From Ancylobacter pratisalsi (GTDB lineage Bacteria; Pseudomonadota; Alphaproteobacteria; Rhizobiales; Xanthobacteraceae), in contig NZ_CP048630.1 in assembly GCF_010669125.1 (NCBI RefSeq), forward strand, positions 3,148,501 through 3,212,500: DNA of 64,000 nt. Direction: 5' to 3'. Within the stretch, counting starts at the first letter, position 1; each line of letters starts with the position of its first letter. The translations under genes and the position numbers were made by a program. This document shows positions 26,286 to 35,657 of this stretch, piece after piece. The notes under the pieces were generated by a model that was not told where the DNA came from, ran no database searches, and saw only the letters and a list, made by a program, of their open reading frames with translations.

Positions 26286-28133
26286 ATGGCCGAGACCATC
26301 TCCGCCAATGGCGCTTCGAATGGTGCCGGATCTGGTGTGAACGGGGCCGCGTACCCGATTATTGACCACTCCTATGACGTCGTGGTGGTGGGCGCTGGCG
26401 GCGCCGGCCTTCGTGCCGTGGTCGGCTGCTCGGAAGCGGGCCTGCGCACGGCCTGTGTCACCAAGGTTTTTCCGACCCGCTCTCACACCGTCGCGGCGCA
26501 GGGCGGCATCGCCGCCTCGCTCGGCAACATGAGCAAGGATGACTGGCGCTTCCACATGTACGACACCGTCAAGGGGTCGGACTGGCTGGGCGACCAGGAC
26601 GCCATCGAGTATCTCGTGCGCCACGCGCCGGCCGCCGTTTACGAGCTGGAGCACTGGGGCGTGCCGTTCTCGCGCACCGAAGAGGGCAAGATCTATCAGC
26701 GCCCCTTCGGCGGCATGACCACGGATTATGGCAAGGGCACCGCGCAGCGCACCTGCGCCGCCGCCGACCGCACCGGCCACGCCATCCTGCACACGCTCTA
26801 CGGCGCCGCGCTGAAGCACTCGGCCGAGTTCTTCATCGAGTATTTCGCCCTCGATCTGATCATGGACGATGACGGGCGCTGTCGGGGCATCGTCGCTCTG
26901 AAGATGGATGATGGCACCATCCATCGCTTCCGGGCGCAGACGGTGATTCTCGCCACTGGTGGCTATGGCCGGGCCTATTTCTCCGCCACCTCGGCGCACA
27001 CCTGCACCGGGGACGGCAATGCCATGGTGCTGCGCGCCGGCCTGCCGCTGCAGGACATGGAGTTCGTGCAGTTCCACCCGACCGGCATCTACGGCTCGGG
27101 CTGCCTGATTACAGAGGGCGCGCGCGGCGAGGGCGGCTATCTCACCAATTCCGAGGGCGAGCGCTTCATGGAGCGCTACGCCCCCTCCGCCAAGGACCTC
27201 GCCTCGCGCGATGTCGTCTCCCGCTCCATGACCATGGAGATCCGCGAGGGACGGGGCGTGGGCAAGTCCAAGGACCACATCTATTTGCACCTCGACCATC
27301 TCGACCCGGCGATCCTTCACGAGCGGCTGCCGGGCATCTCCGAGAGCGCGCGGATCTTCGCCGGTGTCGACGTGACCAAGGAACCGATCCCGGTGCTGCC
27401 GACCGTGCATTACAACATGGGTGGCATCCCGACGAACTTCCACGGCGAGGTCGTCACCAAGAAGGGCGGCAATGCCGACCACGTGGTGCCGGGCCTGATG
27501 GCCGTGGGCGAATGCGCCTGCGTGTCGATCCACGGCGCGAACAGGCTGGGCTCCAATTCGCTCACCGACCTCGTGGTGTTCGGCCGCGCGGCTGCGCTGC
27601 GCTGCGCCGAACTGCTGACGCCGGGCGACAAGCAGCCGGAGCTGCCGGCCACGTCTGCCGATCTCGCGCTCTCGCGCCTCGACCATTTCCGCAATGCCGA
27701 TGGGGGAACGCCCACCGCCGAGCTGCGGCTGTCGATGCAGAAGGTGATGCAGAACAACTGCGCGGTCTATCGCACCGGCGAGGTGCTGGAGGAGGGCCGC
27801 AAGCTCATCGCGGACGTGTTCGCCGGCACCGATGACATCGCCGTCACCGACCGTTCGCTGGTGTGGAATTCCGACCTCATCGAGACGCTCGAATACGACA
27901 ACCTGATCGCGCTCGCCAGCGTGACCATGGAAAGCGCGGCGGCCCGCACCGAGAGCCGCGGCGCCCATGCGCGCGAGGACTTCCCCGAGCGCGACGATGC
28001 CCAGTGGATGAAGCACACGCTCGCTTTCGTCGATTTCGACACGCGCGCGGTGAAGCTCGACGACCGGCCGGTGCACACATACACGTTGTCGAACGACATC
28101 CAGTACATCGAGCCGCGCAAACGCGTTTACTGA
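26286..28133 (+). CDS. sdhA: succinate dehydrogenase flavoprotein subunit
   Basis: Catalytic FAD subunit that oxidises succinate to fumarate. The 615-residue product has the dinucleotide motif [12 protein letters not shown] (about 37-48), the covalent-FAD His in [11 protein letters not shown] (near 65), active-site segments [11 protein letters not shown] and [22 protein letters not shown], and [10 protein letters not shown] near the end. The ATG at 26286 is chosen over the longer frame from 26229 because the latter overlaps sdhD and adds a non-homologous N-terminus. The N-terminal 25 residues (rich in Asn, Gly and Ala) are a lineage-specific extension. Confidence 0.97.
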   Translation: MAETISANGASNGAGSGVNGAAYPIIDHSYDVVVVGAGGAGLRAVVGCSEAGLRTACVTKVFPTRSHTVAAQGGIAASLGNMSKDDWRFHMYDTVKGSDWLGDQDAIEYLVRHAPAAVYELEHWGVPFSRTEEGKIYQRPFGGMTTDYGKGTAQRTCAAADRTGHAILHTLYGAALKHSAEFFIEYFALDLIMDDDGRCRGIVALKMDDGTIHRFRAQTVILATGGYGRAYFSATSAHTCTGDGNAMVLRAGLPLQDMEFVQFHPTGIYGSGCLITEGARGEGGYLTNSEGERFMERYAPSAKDLASRDVVSRSMTMEIREGRGVGKSKDHIYLHLDHLDPAILHERLPGISESARIFAGVDVTKEPIPVLPTVHYNMGGIPTNFHGEVVTKKGGNADHVVPGLMAVGECACVSIHGANRLGSNSLTDLVVFGRAAALRCAELLTPGDKQPELPATSADLALSRLDHFRNADGGTPTAELRLSMQKVMQNNCAVYRTGEVLEEGRKLIADVFAGTDDIAVTDRSLVWNSDLIETLEYDNLIALASVTMESAAARTESRGAHAREDFPERDDAQWMKHTLAFVDFDTRAVKLDDRPVHTYTLSNDIQYIEPRKRVY

Positions 28134-28217
28134 GTACCGCGTCCGCGCTCCGGCGCGGGCGACCACGTCCGCCCAGGATGTCCGTCCAAGATCCCTCTGC
28201 TGAGGACAAGCCCAGTC

Positions 28218-29000
28218 ATGGTCCAGCTCACGCTTCCGAAGAACTCGCAGCTCACTGAAGGCAAGGTGTGGCCGAAGCCTTCCGGAGCCAACCGGCTGAC
28301 CGAGTACCACATCTACCGCTGGAACCCGGATGACGGGAAAAACCCGGCCGTGGACACCTATTTCGTCGACCGAGACGACTGTGGGCCGATGGTGCTGGAT
28401 GGTCTCATCTGGATCAAGAACAAGGTCGACCCCACGCTGACCTTCCGCCGCTCCTGCCGCGAGGGCATTTGCGGTTCGTGCGCGATGAACATCGACGGCA
28501 CCAACACGCTCGCCTGCCTCAAGAGCATGGACGACGTCACCGCAAAGTCGGTCAATGTCTACCCGTTGCCGCATATGCAGGTGGTGAAGGACCTCGTTCC
28601 GGATCTCACGCAGTTCTACGCCCAGCACGCTTCGGTCGAGCCCTGGCTGCACACCGAGACTCCGGCTCCGGAGAAGGAGTGGCGTCAGGCGCGCGGCGAT
28701 CGCGAGAAGCTTGACGGGCTTTATGAGTGCATCCTGTGCGCCTGCTGCTCGACCTCCTGCCCCAGCTACTGGTGGAACGGCGATCGCTATCTCGGCCCGG
28801 CGGCTCTGCTCCAGGCCTATCGCTGGCTGATCGACAGCCGCGACGAGGCGACCGGCGATCGGCTCGACGACCTGGAAGACCCGTTCCGGCTCTATCGCTG
28901 CCACACCATCATGAACTGCGCCAAGGCCTGCCCGAAGGGGCTCAATCCGGCCAAGGCGATCGCCGAGATCAAGATGATGATGGTGGCGCGCCAGTTCTGA
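28218..29000 (+). CDS. sdhB: succinate dehydrogenase iron-sulfur subunit
   Basis: Carries electrons from FAD to the quinone site. The 260-residue product contains the [2Fe-2S] ligands in [12 protein letters not shown] (about 80-90), the [4Fe-4S] ligands in [12 protein letters not shown] (about 172-183) and the [3Fe-4S] ligands in [17 protein letters not shown] (about 232-248). It lies 84 bp after sdhA and ends the sdh operon; gluQ follows closely on the same strand. Confidence 0.97.
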   Translation: MVQLTLPKNSQLTEGKVWPKPSGANRLTEYHIYRWNPDDGKNPAVDTYFVDRDDCGPMVLDGLIWIKNKVDPTLTFRRSCREGICGSCAMNIDGTNTLACLKSMDDVTAKSVNVYPLPHMQVVKDLVPDLTQFYAQHASVEPWLHTETPAPEKEWRQARGDREKLDGLYECILCACCSTSCPSYWWNGDRYLGPAALLQAYRWLIDSRDEATGDRLDDLEDPFRLYRCHTIMNCAKACPKGLNPAKAIAEIKMMMVARQF

Positions 29001-29019
29001 GCCGCTACATGTGCGGGCG

Positions 29020-29898
29020 ATGAACGCTCTCGCCCGCCCCACCTTCCGCTTCGCGCCGAGCCCGAACGGGCTGCTGCATCTGGGCCATGCCCGATCGGCG
29101 CTGATGAATGCCGCGATGGCCAAGGCTATCGATGGCCGCCTGCTGCTTCGCATCGAGGACATCGACGCGGCGCGCTGCCGGCCTGATTATGAGGCGGCGA
29201 TCCATGAGGATCTCGCCTGGCTCGGCCTTGACTGGGAGCGCCCGGTGCGCCGGCAGTCCGAGCATTTCCCCGACTACCGCGCGGCGCTGGACAAGCTCCT
29301 CGCCATGGGTTTGGTCTATGAGAGCTTCGAGAGCCGTGCCGAGATCCGCCGTGAGGTGGAGGAACGACCCGGCTGGCCACGTGACCCGGACGGTGCGCCG
29401 CTATTTCCCTTTGCCCGCGAGACGATGAGCGAGAGCGAGCGCGCCAGTCGCCGTGCGGCCGGTGAGCCTCATGCGCTGCGGCTCGACATGAGGCGGGCGG
29501 CGGCGATGGCGGGCCCATTGGGCTGGCGCGAGGTCGGCGGGGCCGGCCCGGACGCCGCCGACACTCTGGTGGCCGATCCACTGGCGTGGGGTGATATCGT
29601 CATCGCCCGCAAGGATGTGCCCACGAGCTATCACCTTGCCGTTGTGGTTGATGATGCGCTGCAGGGGGTAACCTATGTTGTGCGCGGGAGTGACCTGAAG
29701 GCCGCCACGTCGGTGCACCGGCTGCTGCAGCTTCTACTCGGCTTGCCAGAGCCGCTCTACACGCACCACCCGCTGCTGCTGGACGCGGAGGGGCGCAAAC
29801 TCTCGAAGTCGATCGGCTCGGAGAGCCTGCGGGCCCTGCGCCAGGCGGGTGTGAGCGCGGGAGAGGTGCGCCGCAGGGCTCTCGGCCCGTCCGCCTAG
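29020..29898 (+). CDS. gluQ: glutamyl-Q tRNA(Asp) synthetase
   Basis: Attaches glutamate to queuosine at position 34 of tRNA(Asp). The 292-residue product is a GluRS catalytic core without the anticodon-binding domain, as expected. It has RFAPSPNGLLHLGHARSALMN with the HIGH-type motif, RIEDIDAARC, YVVRGSDL, and a KMSKS-type GRKLSKS near the end. The four zinc ligands of E. coli GluQRS appear to be missing: the corresponding stretch reads YESFESRAEI. A GTG at 29011 is an alternative start. It lies 19 bp after sdhB and may be co-transcribed. Confidence 0.92.
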   Translation: MNALARPTFRFAPSPNGLLHLGHARSALMNAAMAKAIDGRLLLRIEDIDAARCRPDYEAAIHEDLAWLGLDWERPVRRQSEHFPDYRAALDKLLAMGLVYESFESRAEIRREVEERPGWPRDPDGAPLFPFARETMSESERASRRAAGEPHALRLDMRRAAAMAGPLGWREVGGAGPDAADTLVADPLAWGDIVIARKDVPTSYHLAVVVDDALQGVTYVVRGSDLKAATSVHRLLQLLLGLPEPLYTHHPLLLDAEGRKLSKSIGSESLRALRQAGVSAGEVRRRALGPSA

Positions 29899-29978
29899 CG
29901 GGTGTCACGGGGCGGATACCACGTGGGCAGGAGGTGGGGGCGAGTGCTTGCGAGCTGAACGTCTCCCGGTCGGGCGTC

Positions 29979-30923
29979 TCACCCAACCCCGAGAATCATC
30001 AGCCAGATCGTGACGGTGAACAGGCTGACAGCGGTGGAGAGCGACACCGCCCCCGCCGAGGCGGCGACACCGACGCGATAGCGCTGTGCCAGAAGATAGG
30101 CGTTGATCCCGCTTGGCATGGCGGCGAACACGACCGCCACATCGGCCCATACCGGAGGCATCGGCAGAAGGCGGGTCAGCACATAGACGATGGCCGGATG
30201 GACGATCAGTTTCAGCGCCGTGATCAGGACCGCAGGGGCAAAATCACCGCGGATCGGGTAGCGATGCAGGGCGAGGCCCAGCGAGACCAGCGCGCAGGGC
30301 ACGGCGGAAGCGGAGAGCATGTCGGCGATCTGCTTGAAGATCCCGCTCAGCTCGAAGCCCGTGAGCTTGGCGATGCCGCCGGCATAGATGCCGATGAGGA
30401 TCGGGTTGAAAGCCAGCAGGCGCAGGAGCTTCTTAAGCCCCGCCGCCGAAAGGCCGCCATGCACACCCTCCGTCAGGACTGTCGCAACGACCATCATGAT
30501 AGGCAGATGGACCGCGATGAGCAGGAACAGCGGCACCGCGCCCTCCGGCCCGTAGGCCTGGAGAATGAGCGGCACGCCGACGAAGACGGTGTTGGCCTGT
30601 GCGGAGGTGAATCCGTGAATCACCGTCTCGGTGTAGTCGCGGTGAAAGAGCCGACGCGCCGCCAGCATGCCGAGCGCGAAGACGATGAAGGCGCCGGTGA
30701 AATAGGCGATCCAGTAGCCCCAGGGCTGGCCTTCCTCTGGCAGGCGCGCGCCCGCCAGAGTCTTGAAGATCAGCACCGGAACCGCGAGGCCGAACACATA
30801 TTCCGACAGCCCCTCGGCGGCGCGCTCGCGCAGGTGACCGCTGACAGAGGCTAGAAAACCGAGCCCTATGAGCCCGAAGACCGGCGCCACGATGAAGGTT
30901 ATGGCGCTGAGCTGGGCGAACAT
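29979..30923 (-). CDS. AEC-family transporter (auxin efflux carrier-like)
   Basis: A 314-residue inner-membrane carrier with about ten helices in two five-helix halves, usual for the AEC/BART group. Recognisable parts are PVFGLIGLGFLA at the N-terminus, YVFGLAVPVLIF (crossover helix), the SAQANTVFVGVPL segment in the first half, and SLGLALHR with AMPSGINAYLLAQRY in the second. Characterised bacterial members export or import dicarboxylates such as malate; the substrate here is not determinable. The small gene at 30932-31225 ends 8 bp upstream, so the two probably share a transcript. Confidence 0.88.
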   Translation of the reverse strand: MFAQLSAITFIVAPVFGLIGLGFLASVSGHLRERAAEGLSEYVFGLAVPVLIFKTLAGARLPEEGQPWGYWIAYFTGAFIVFALGMLAARRLFHRDYTETVIHGFTSAQANTVFVGVPLILQAYGPEGAVPLFLLIAVHLPIMMVVATVLTEGVHGGLSAAGLKKLLRLLAFNPILIGIYAGGIAKLTGFELSGIFKQIADMLSASAVPCALVSLGLALHRYPIRGDFAPAVLITALKLIVHPAIVYVLTRLLPMPPVWADVAVVFAAMPSGINAYLLAQRYRVGVAASAGAVSLSTAVSLFTVTIWLMILGVG

Positions 30924-30931
30924 GAAAGGAC

Positions 30932-31225
30932 TTAGGCCGCCACTTCGGAGGACGCGCTGGACACCAGATGGGAGGTGCGCACCGGCACCATCACGTCGAT
31001 GCGCGCCCAGAGGCGTTCGGCAAGTTCAACGGGCGCCACGAATGCGATTTCGGCGCGCATGTTGCCGAGATTGGCGGGATCGATCTTCCCATCCGGCGGG
31101 CCGTCGAGGCGGATCCGGGTCGGCTGCACGTCATGGATCGCGAAGGGTTCGAGCAGGCGCAGCATCAGATTGGGATGAGCATCAGCCTCGACAACGAGGC
31201 GATGACGGAGAGGGCCGGAGAACAT
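30932..31225 (-). CDS. small uncharacterised protein, possible ACT-like fold
   Basis: I do not recognise this 97-residue protein. It has no signal peptide or membrane helix. The pattern LRHRLVVEADAHPNLMLRLLEPFAI ... RAEIAFVAPVELAERLWARID resembles a small ACT-type ligand-binding beta-alpha-beta-beta-alpha-beta unit, as in short regulatory subunits. This is suggested by pattern only. It lies 8 bp upstream of the AEC transporter on the same strand. Codon usage is like its neighbours and it has a plausible ribosome site, so it is probably real. Confidence 0.6.
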   Translation of the reverse strand: MFSGPLRHRLVVEADAHPNLMLRLLEPFAIHDVQPTRIRLDGPPDGKIDPANLGNMRAEIAFVAPVELAERLWARIDVMVPVRTSHLVSSASSEVAA

Positions 31226-31272
31226 GGCAAATTCCCATGACGAAGGAGAGATAGGGCAGGCGCGTCAGCTAT

Positions 31273-31295
31273 CCCGGCCGAACTGTTCGGCCGGG
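31273..31295. repeat. 23-bp perfect palindrome
   Basis: Two 11-bp arms (CCCGGCCGAAC / GTTCGGCCGGG) around a single central T, about 120 bp beyond the dsbB stop in the 192-bp gap. It could form a very stable hairpin that ends the leftward dsbB transcript, but no T tract follows. It could instead be a protein-binding dyad. Confidence 0.6.
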
Positions 31296-31417
31296 CGGCG
31301 AATTCGCCGTGCCGCGCGGATGCGCTTGTTCTCGTTGGTCCACATCGTCATGGCCGGCAAGCTATGCGCCGAATGCAGCCTCGTCAATGGGGTGAGATCG
31401 GAACCGCACGCTCACCG

Positions 31418-32005
31418 TCACGGCGCGGGCGGAGCGTCCTGAAGCAGGAGATAGTGGGTCGGATTGTCCGGGCAAAGCCCGCCGCCGCATTCCAGAACGG
31501 TGGAGACGCCGTTGGCAAGAGTGAGTAGCGCGACCAGCCCGAAGGCGCCGAACGCAAACGCGCCGAACGCACGAGGTGGGCTGTCGGACGGTTCAAACTG
31601 GCGGTCGAACAGCAGAAGCAGTGCGCAGCCCACGACAATGAGGCAGCTCAACACCACGCCCCAAGTATAGAAGTGAAGTCCGAAGAAGGCTTCGCCATAG
31701 GTGCCCGTGCCCGGCACGATGTGCAGGAGCGTCTGGCGCACGGAAATATCCCCGCCTGCGACCGCGGAGAGGATCGCGACGCCGTAATGGCTCGGGCGCG
31801 GGCCGAAGCGCAGGTTGAGCGCCAGACCGAAGCCGACACCGACAAAGCCCACGCGCTGAAGGATGCAGAGAGGGCAGGGCAAGTCGCCGCCGACGAACTG
31901 ATCGAAGAAGGCGAAGACCAGAACGGCCGAGATGGCGAGAACGCCAAGCCCGTTGAGAACGCGCGCGCGCTCCGGTGTCAGAAAGGTGTTTGCCGCGTCT
32001 GTCAT
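31418..32005 (-). CDS. disulfide bond formation protein B, second paralogue
   Basis: A 195-residue quinone reductase of the DsbB family with four helices. The redox pair is in GGDLPCPLCILQRVGF (about 40-55), and a later periplasmic pair lies in VLECGGGLCPDNPTH. It diverges strongly from the DsbB at 19747 (longer loop, CGGGLC spacing) and so probably serves a different DsbA-like partner. The tiny DUF5993-type membrane gene lies 10 bp upstream, a pairing seen elsewhere for this DsbB subfamily. Confidence 0.9.
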   Translation of the reverse strand: MTDAANTFLTPERARVLNGLGVLAISAVLVFAFFDQFVGGDLPCPLCILQRVGFVGVGFGLALNLRFGPRPSHYGVAILSAVAGGDISVRQTLLHIVPGTGTYGEAFFGLHFYTWGVVLSCLIVVGCALLLLFDRQFEPSDSPPRAFGAFAFGAFGLVALLTLANGVSTVLECGGGLCPDNPTHYLLLQDAPPAP

Positions 32006-32015
32006 GAAAGGCCCC

Positions 32016-32171
32016 TCACAACACCACGTCGAGCGCGTCGGTGCTGTGGCTGCGGAAGAGCAGCAGCAACACCACCATGGACAGTGCCCAAAGCAGGAGG
32101 GCGGGGCCGCGCCGTCCGCCTCCCGCGAGAAGGAAGGCGGCGAAGATCCCGAAAAAGGGAAGGCTCATCAT
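32016..32171 (-). CDS. DUF5993-type small membrane protein
   Basis: A 51-residue protein with two hydrophobic helices (LPFFGIFAAFLLAGG and LLLWALSMVVLLLLF) and a short His-containing end (RSHSTDALDVVL). It matches the DUF5993 pattern of tiny membrane proteins encoded beside dsbB, which supports a function linked to the DsbB that follows 10 bp later. Two consecutive ATG codons (32171, 32168) can serve as start; the longer frame to 32255 adds an Arg-rich stretch that is not expected. The biochemical role is unknown. Confidence 0.72.
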   Translation of the reverse strand: MMSLPFFGIFAAFLLAGGGRRGPALLLWALSMVVLLLLFRSHSTDALDVVL

Positions 32172-32288
32172 GGGGAAAACCCGATCCGTTGATCGTCGGC
32201 GGCGTCGCGACGGTATGCCAGCACAGCAGGAAGCCGCCCTAAAGTCACGCTGCACCGCATCGCCTGGGGATAGCTTCGCGGGGGATGG

Positions 32289-34505
32289 CTACAGGAAGCT
32301 CTGCGGATCGATGTCGATCTGAACCTTCAGGCTGCCGGTCGCGCGGGGGGCGCCGGCCATCCAGGCTCGGACATAGGACGACAGGTCGAAAGCGCGCTCG
32401 GAGCGCGCCAGCAGGCGGAAGCGGTGCCGTCCGCGCACGAGAGCCAGCGGCGCCTCGGCGGGGCCGAGCACACGCACTTCCGATGTGAAGGGCGCACAGG
32501 CGGCCAGCGCACGGGCATGAGACTGGGCGGCGTGATTGTCAGTGCCGGAGACGATGAGCGCGCAGAATCGGGCGAAGGGCGGCAGATGCGCCTCCTCGCG
32601 GATCGCGATCTCCTGATCGTAGAAGGCATCACGGTCGCCCGCGACCAGCGCCTGCATCACCGGATGCTCGGGTATGTAGGTCTGGAGGAAGGCGCGACCT
32701 TCCACATTGGCGCGTCCCGCACGTCCGGCGACCTGGTGCAGGAGCTGGAACGTGCGCTCCGCCGCGCGCGGGTCGCCATGACCGAGCCCGACATCGGCGT
32801 CGATCACGCCCACCAGAGCGAGGCCGGGAAAGTTGTGCCCCTTGGCGACGAGCTGGGTGCCGACCACCACGTCGACCTCACCATCCTCGATCGCTTTCAG
32901 CTCGGCCCGCATACGCTCCACCCCACCGGCGAGATCGGAGGAGAGCACCTGCACGCGTGCGTTCGGCATCAGCCGGACGACTTCCTCATGCAGCCTCTCG
33001 ACGCCCGGCCCGCAAGGAATGAGTGCGTTCGGTTCGTGACAGGCCGGGCATTCGCTGGGCACCGGCATGGCATAGCCGCACTGGTGGCATTCGAGACGTC
33101 GGCGGAAACGGTGTTCCACCAGCCAGGACGAGCAGGACGGACAGCGCAGGCGATGCCCGCAGGCGCGGCAGAGCGTGAGAGGGGCGTAGCCACGCCGGTT
33201 GAGGAACAACAGGCTCTGGCCGCCGGCCTCCAGCGTGCACTCCATCTCCCGCGCGAGGCGCGGGGCGACCCACTGGCCGCGCGGCGGTCCTTCCTTGCGC
33301 AGGTCGATCGGCTCGAGGCGCGGCACGCGGGTACCGGTAAAGCGCTCGGGCAGGTGCAGGCGGGTATAGCGTCCGCGCCGGGTGTTCACTTCCGTCTCAA
33401 GCGACGGCGTCGCCGAGACGAGGGCGATCGGCGCCTCCTCCAGCCGAGCGCGCAGCACCGCCATGTCGCGCGCATGGTAGTGGACGCCGTCTTCCTGCTT
33501 GTAGGCGCCGTCGTGCTCCTCATCGACAATTATCAGCCCGAGGTCGCGAAACGGCAGGAACAGCGCCGAGCGGGCGCCCGCGACGACGCTGACTTCGCCC
33601 GAGGCGACACCCTTGAACAACTTCCCGCGCCGCTTCGAGCTGACAGCGGAATGCCACTCGGCGGGAAGCACGCCGAAGCGGCGGGCAAAACGATCAAGAA
33701 ACGCCTGGGTGAGGGCGATTTCAGGCATCAGGATAAGGGTCTGCTGCCCTTGACGGATCGCCTGTGCCACCGCTTCGAAATAGGTCTCGGTCTTGCCTGA
33801 TCCGGTGACGCCATCGATGAGCGTCGGCGCGAATGCGCGGGCCTTCACGGCATCCACGAGCCGGGCGGCGGCCTCGCTCTGCGCGGGCGAAAGATCGGGG
33901 CGGGAATGCTCGGGATCGGGCACCTCGGCGGCCGGCTCGGGCGGAAGCACGACCGTCTCCAGCACGCCGTCATCGATCAGTCCGTCGACCACGGAGGCGG
34001 AGACGCCGGCCTCGCGCGCGGCTTCCGACTTGGAGCGCACGAACCCGTCGAACAGAGCCTCGACGACCTTGGTGCGCGCCTTGGTCAGCCGCTCGGGGCG
34101 CCTGTCGGTGAGGTACACGCCGGTGCGCTCGCGGCCGATGCCTGCGCTTTCGTCGTGGCGCAGGGCGAGGCGCAGCACCATGCCGGGTGGCGTCACCGTG
34201 TAGTCCGCCATCCACTCGATAAAGGCGAGCATCGCCGGCTGGAGCGGGGCGACGTCATATCGGCGCTTGATCGATTTCAACTTGGCGGGATCGACGGCGG
34301 GCGCGCCGCCCGCGCGCGGCCACACGCAGCCCAGAACCTCGCGGGTGCCCAGCGGCACTACGACGATATCGCCCGGCGCGAGCTCCATGCCCTCCGGCAC
34401 GCGGTAGGAATAGGCCGCGCCGATGGCGAGCGGCAGCAGCACGTCTACGACGCTTTCGCGCGAAGGAAACAGGGAGGGGGAATCGACGGGGCTTGGCTTG
34501 GTCAT
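32289..34505 (-). CDS. priA: primosomal replication protein PriA
   Basis: Superfamily 2 helicase that restarts collapsed replication forks. The 738-residue product has an N-terminal DNA-binding domain (VVDVLLPLAIGAAYSYRVPE), Walker A GVTGSGKTETYFE, the DEEH box IIVDEEHDGAYKQ and SATPSLE. The zinc-binding cysteine block is CRACGHRLRCPSC ... CHQCG ... CPAC, and motifs V and VI include VVVGTQLVAKGHNF and HQVAGRAGR. The start at 34505 (MTKPSP) or 34526 (MRYEEP) is preferred over the long extension to 34793. It is divergent from xerC, an arrangement common in this order. Confidence 0.96.
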   Translation of the reverse strand: MTKPSPVDSPSLFPSRESVVDVLLPLAIGAAYSYRVPEGMELAPGDIVVVPLGTREVLGCVWPRAGGAPAVDPAKLKSIKRRYDVAPLQPAMLAFIEWMADYTVTPPGMVLRLALRHDESAGIGRERTGVYLTDRRPERLTKARTKVVEALFDGFVRSKSEAAREAGVSASVVDGLIDDGVLETVVLPPEPAAEVPDPEHSRPDLSPAQSEAAARLVDAVKARAFAPTLIDGVTGSGKTETYFEAVAQAIRQGQQTLILMPEIALTQAFLDRFARRFGVLPAEWHSAVSSKRRGKLFKGVASGEVSVVAGARSALFLPFRDLGLIIVDEEHDGAYKQEDGVHYHARDMAVLRARLEEAPIALVSATPSLETEVNTRRGRYTRLHLPERFTGTRVPRLEPIDLRKEGPPRGQWVAPRLAREMECTLEAGGQSLLFLNRRGYAPLTLCRACGHRLRCPSCSSWLVEHRFRRRLECHQCGYAMPVPSECPACHEPNALIPCGPGVERLHEEVVRLMPNARVQVLSSDLAGGVERMRAELKAIEDGEVDVVVGTQLVAKGHNFPGLALVGVIDADVGLGHGDPRAAERTFQLLHQVAGRAGRANVEGRAFLQTYIPEHPVMQALVAGDRDAFYDQEIAIREEAHLPPFARFCALIVSGTDNHAAQSHARALAACAPFTSEVRVLGPAEAPLALVRGRHRFRLLARSERAFDLSSYVRAWMAGAPRATGSLKVQIDIDPQSFL

Positions 34506-34662
34506 GCGAGGCTCTTCATAGCGCATCGCGGCGCCGTGCGTCGCGCGGCACGGCGCCGGATTTTTCGCCGGCGCCGGACGGGTGCGAAGGGCGACGAAAC
34601 GTAAATCATCCCATGCCACCATTACGGCGATTCGCGAGAGGCGGTCTTCGCGGGAGATAGTC

Positions 34663-35652
34663 ATGGCAAGCACGGATGCACAGAAGGCGGCTCGTGCCGA
34701 GCGCTCGCTTCTGGCCGGCGCGGCACCCGATGTCGCGGCGGCGGCGAGGGGCTGGCTCGACCGGCTCGGCCATGAGCGCCGGCTCTCGCCCAAGACCCGC
34801 GAGGCCTATGCCCGCGACGTCTCCACCTTTCTTGGCCTGCTCGCGGCCGATCGCGGTGGCAAGCCGGACCTTGCCGCGCTGGCCGCGCTGACCCCGCGCG
34901 AGGTGCGCGCCGTGATCGCGGCGCGGCGTGCGGAAGGCATCGAATCGCGCACCCAGATGCGGTTCCTCGCAGCGGCCCGCTCCTTCGGACGCCACCTGGA
35001 GCGCGAAGGGCTCGGCAAGGTCGGGGCACTCGCGGCAGTGCGCGCGCCGCGCATTCCACGCACCCTGCCGCGCCCGCTGCTCCCGGAGGACGCGCTGGCG
35101 ATGACGAACCCAGCGACGCGCGCCGGCGACGCGCGCGAGCCGTGGATTCTCACCCGCGATGCTGCCGTGCTGGCGCTGCTCTACGGCTCGGGACTGCGTA
35201 TTTCCGAAGCGCTCGGCCTGATGCGCCGCGACATGCCCGAACCCGGGCGCGGCGATCAGATCATCGTCCATGGCAAGGGCGGCAAGACACGCATGGTGCC
35301 GGTGCTGCCGGCCGTGCTGTCGCTGATCGACGCCTATGCCCGCGCCTGCCCCTATGATCTGGAACCGACAGCCGCGCTTTTTCGCGGCGCCAAGGGCGGC
35401 CCGCTCTCGCCGCGTATCGTCCAGCTGGCGGTGGAGCGGATGCGCGGTGCGCTGGGCTTGCCCGACAGTGCCACGCCACATGCGCTGCGCCATTCCTTTG
35501 CCACCCATCTGCTGGGGCGCGGTGGTGATCTGAGGTCGATCCAGGAGCTTCTTGGCCACGCCTCGCTTTCCACCACGCAAATCTACGCGGCGGTGGATTC
35601 GACGGCCCTCATGGCCGCCTGGCGTTCCGCCCACCCGCGCGCGGGCAGGTGA
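34663..35652 (+). CDS. xerC: tyrosine recombinase XerC
   Basis: Resolves chromosome dimers at dif with XerD. The 329-residue product has the SAM-like core-binding domain (GWLDRLGHERRLSPKTREAYARD, given in part) and the catalytic domain. The catalytic domain has the first Arg in YGSGLRISEALGL, Lys in GKGGKTRMVP, HALRHSFATHL, LGHASLSTTQ and the nucleophilic Tyr in TQIYAAVD. The ATG at 34663 has GGGAG upstream; the longer frame from 34582 overlaps the priA control region. Its stop overlaps a GTG at the head of the next gene. Confidence 0.95.
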   Translation: MASTDAQKAARAERSLLAGAAPDVAAAARGWLDRLGHERRLSPKTREAYARDVSTFLGLLAADRGGKPDLAALAALTPREVRAVIAARRAEGIESRTQMRFLAAARSFGRHLEREGLGKVGALAAVRAPRIPRTLPRPLLPEDALAMTNPATRAGDAREPWILTRDAAVLALLYGSGLRISEALGLMRRDMPEPGRGDQIIVHGKGGKTRMVPVLPAVLSLIDAYARACPYDLEPTAALFRGAKGGPLSPRIVQLAVERMRGALGLPDSATPHALRHSFATHLLGRGGDLRSIQELLGHASLSTTQIYAAVDSTALMAAWRSAHPRAGR

Positions 35653-35657
35653 GGCCC

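Noticed and set aside
26262..29162. 966-codon open frame antisense to sdhA/sdhB
   Set aside because: It lies opposite unmistakable sdhA and sdhB genes and has no domain; it is a shadow of third-position GC bias.
31265..31351. 28-codon open frame on the minus strand after the second dsbB
   Set aside because: No ribosome binding site, Arg-rich composition and an end overlapping a palindrome; not supported as a gene.
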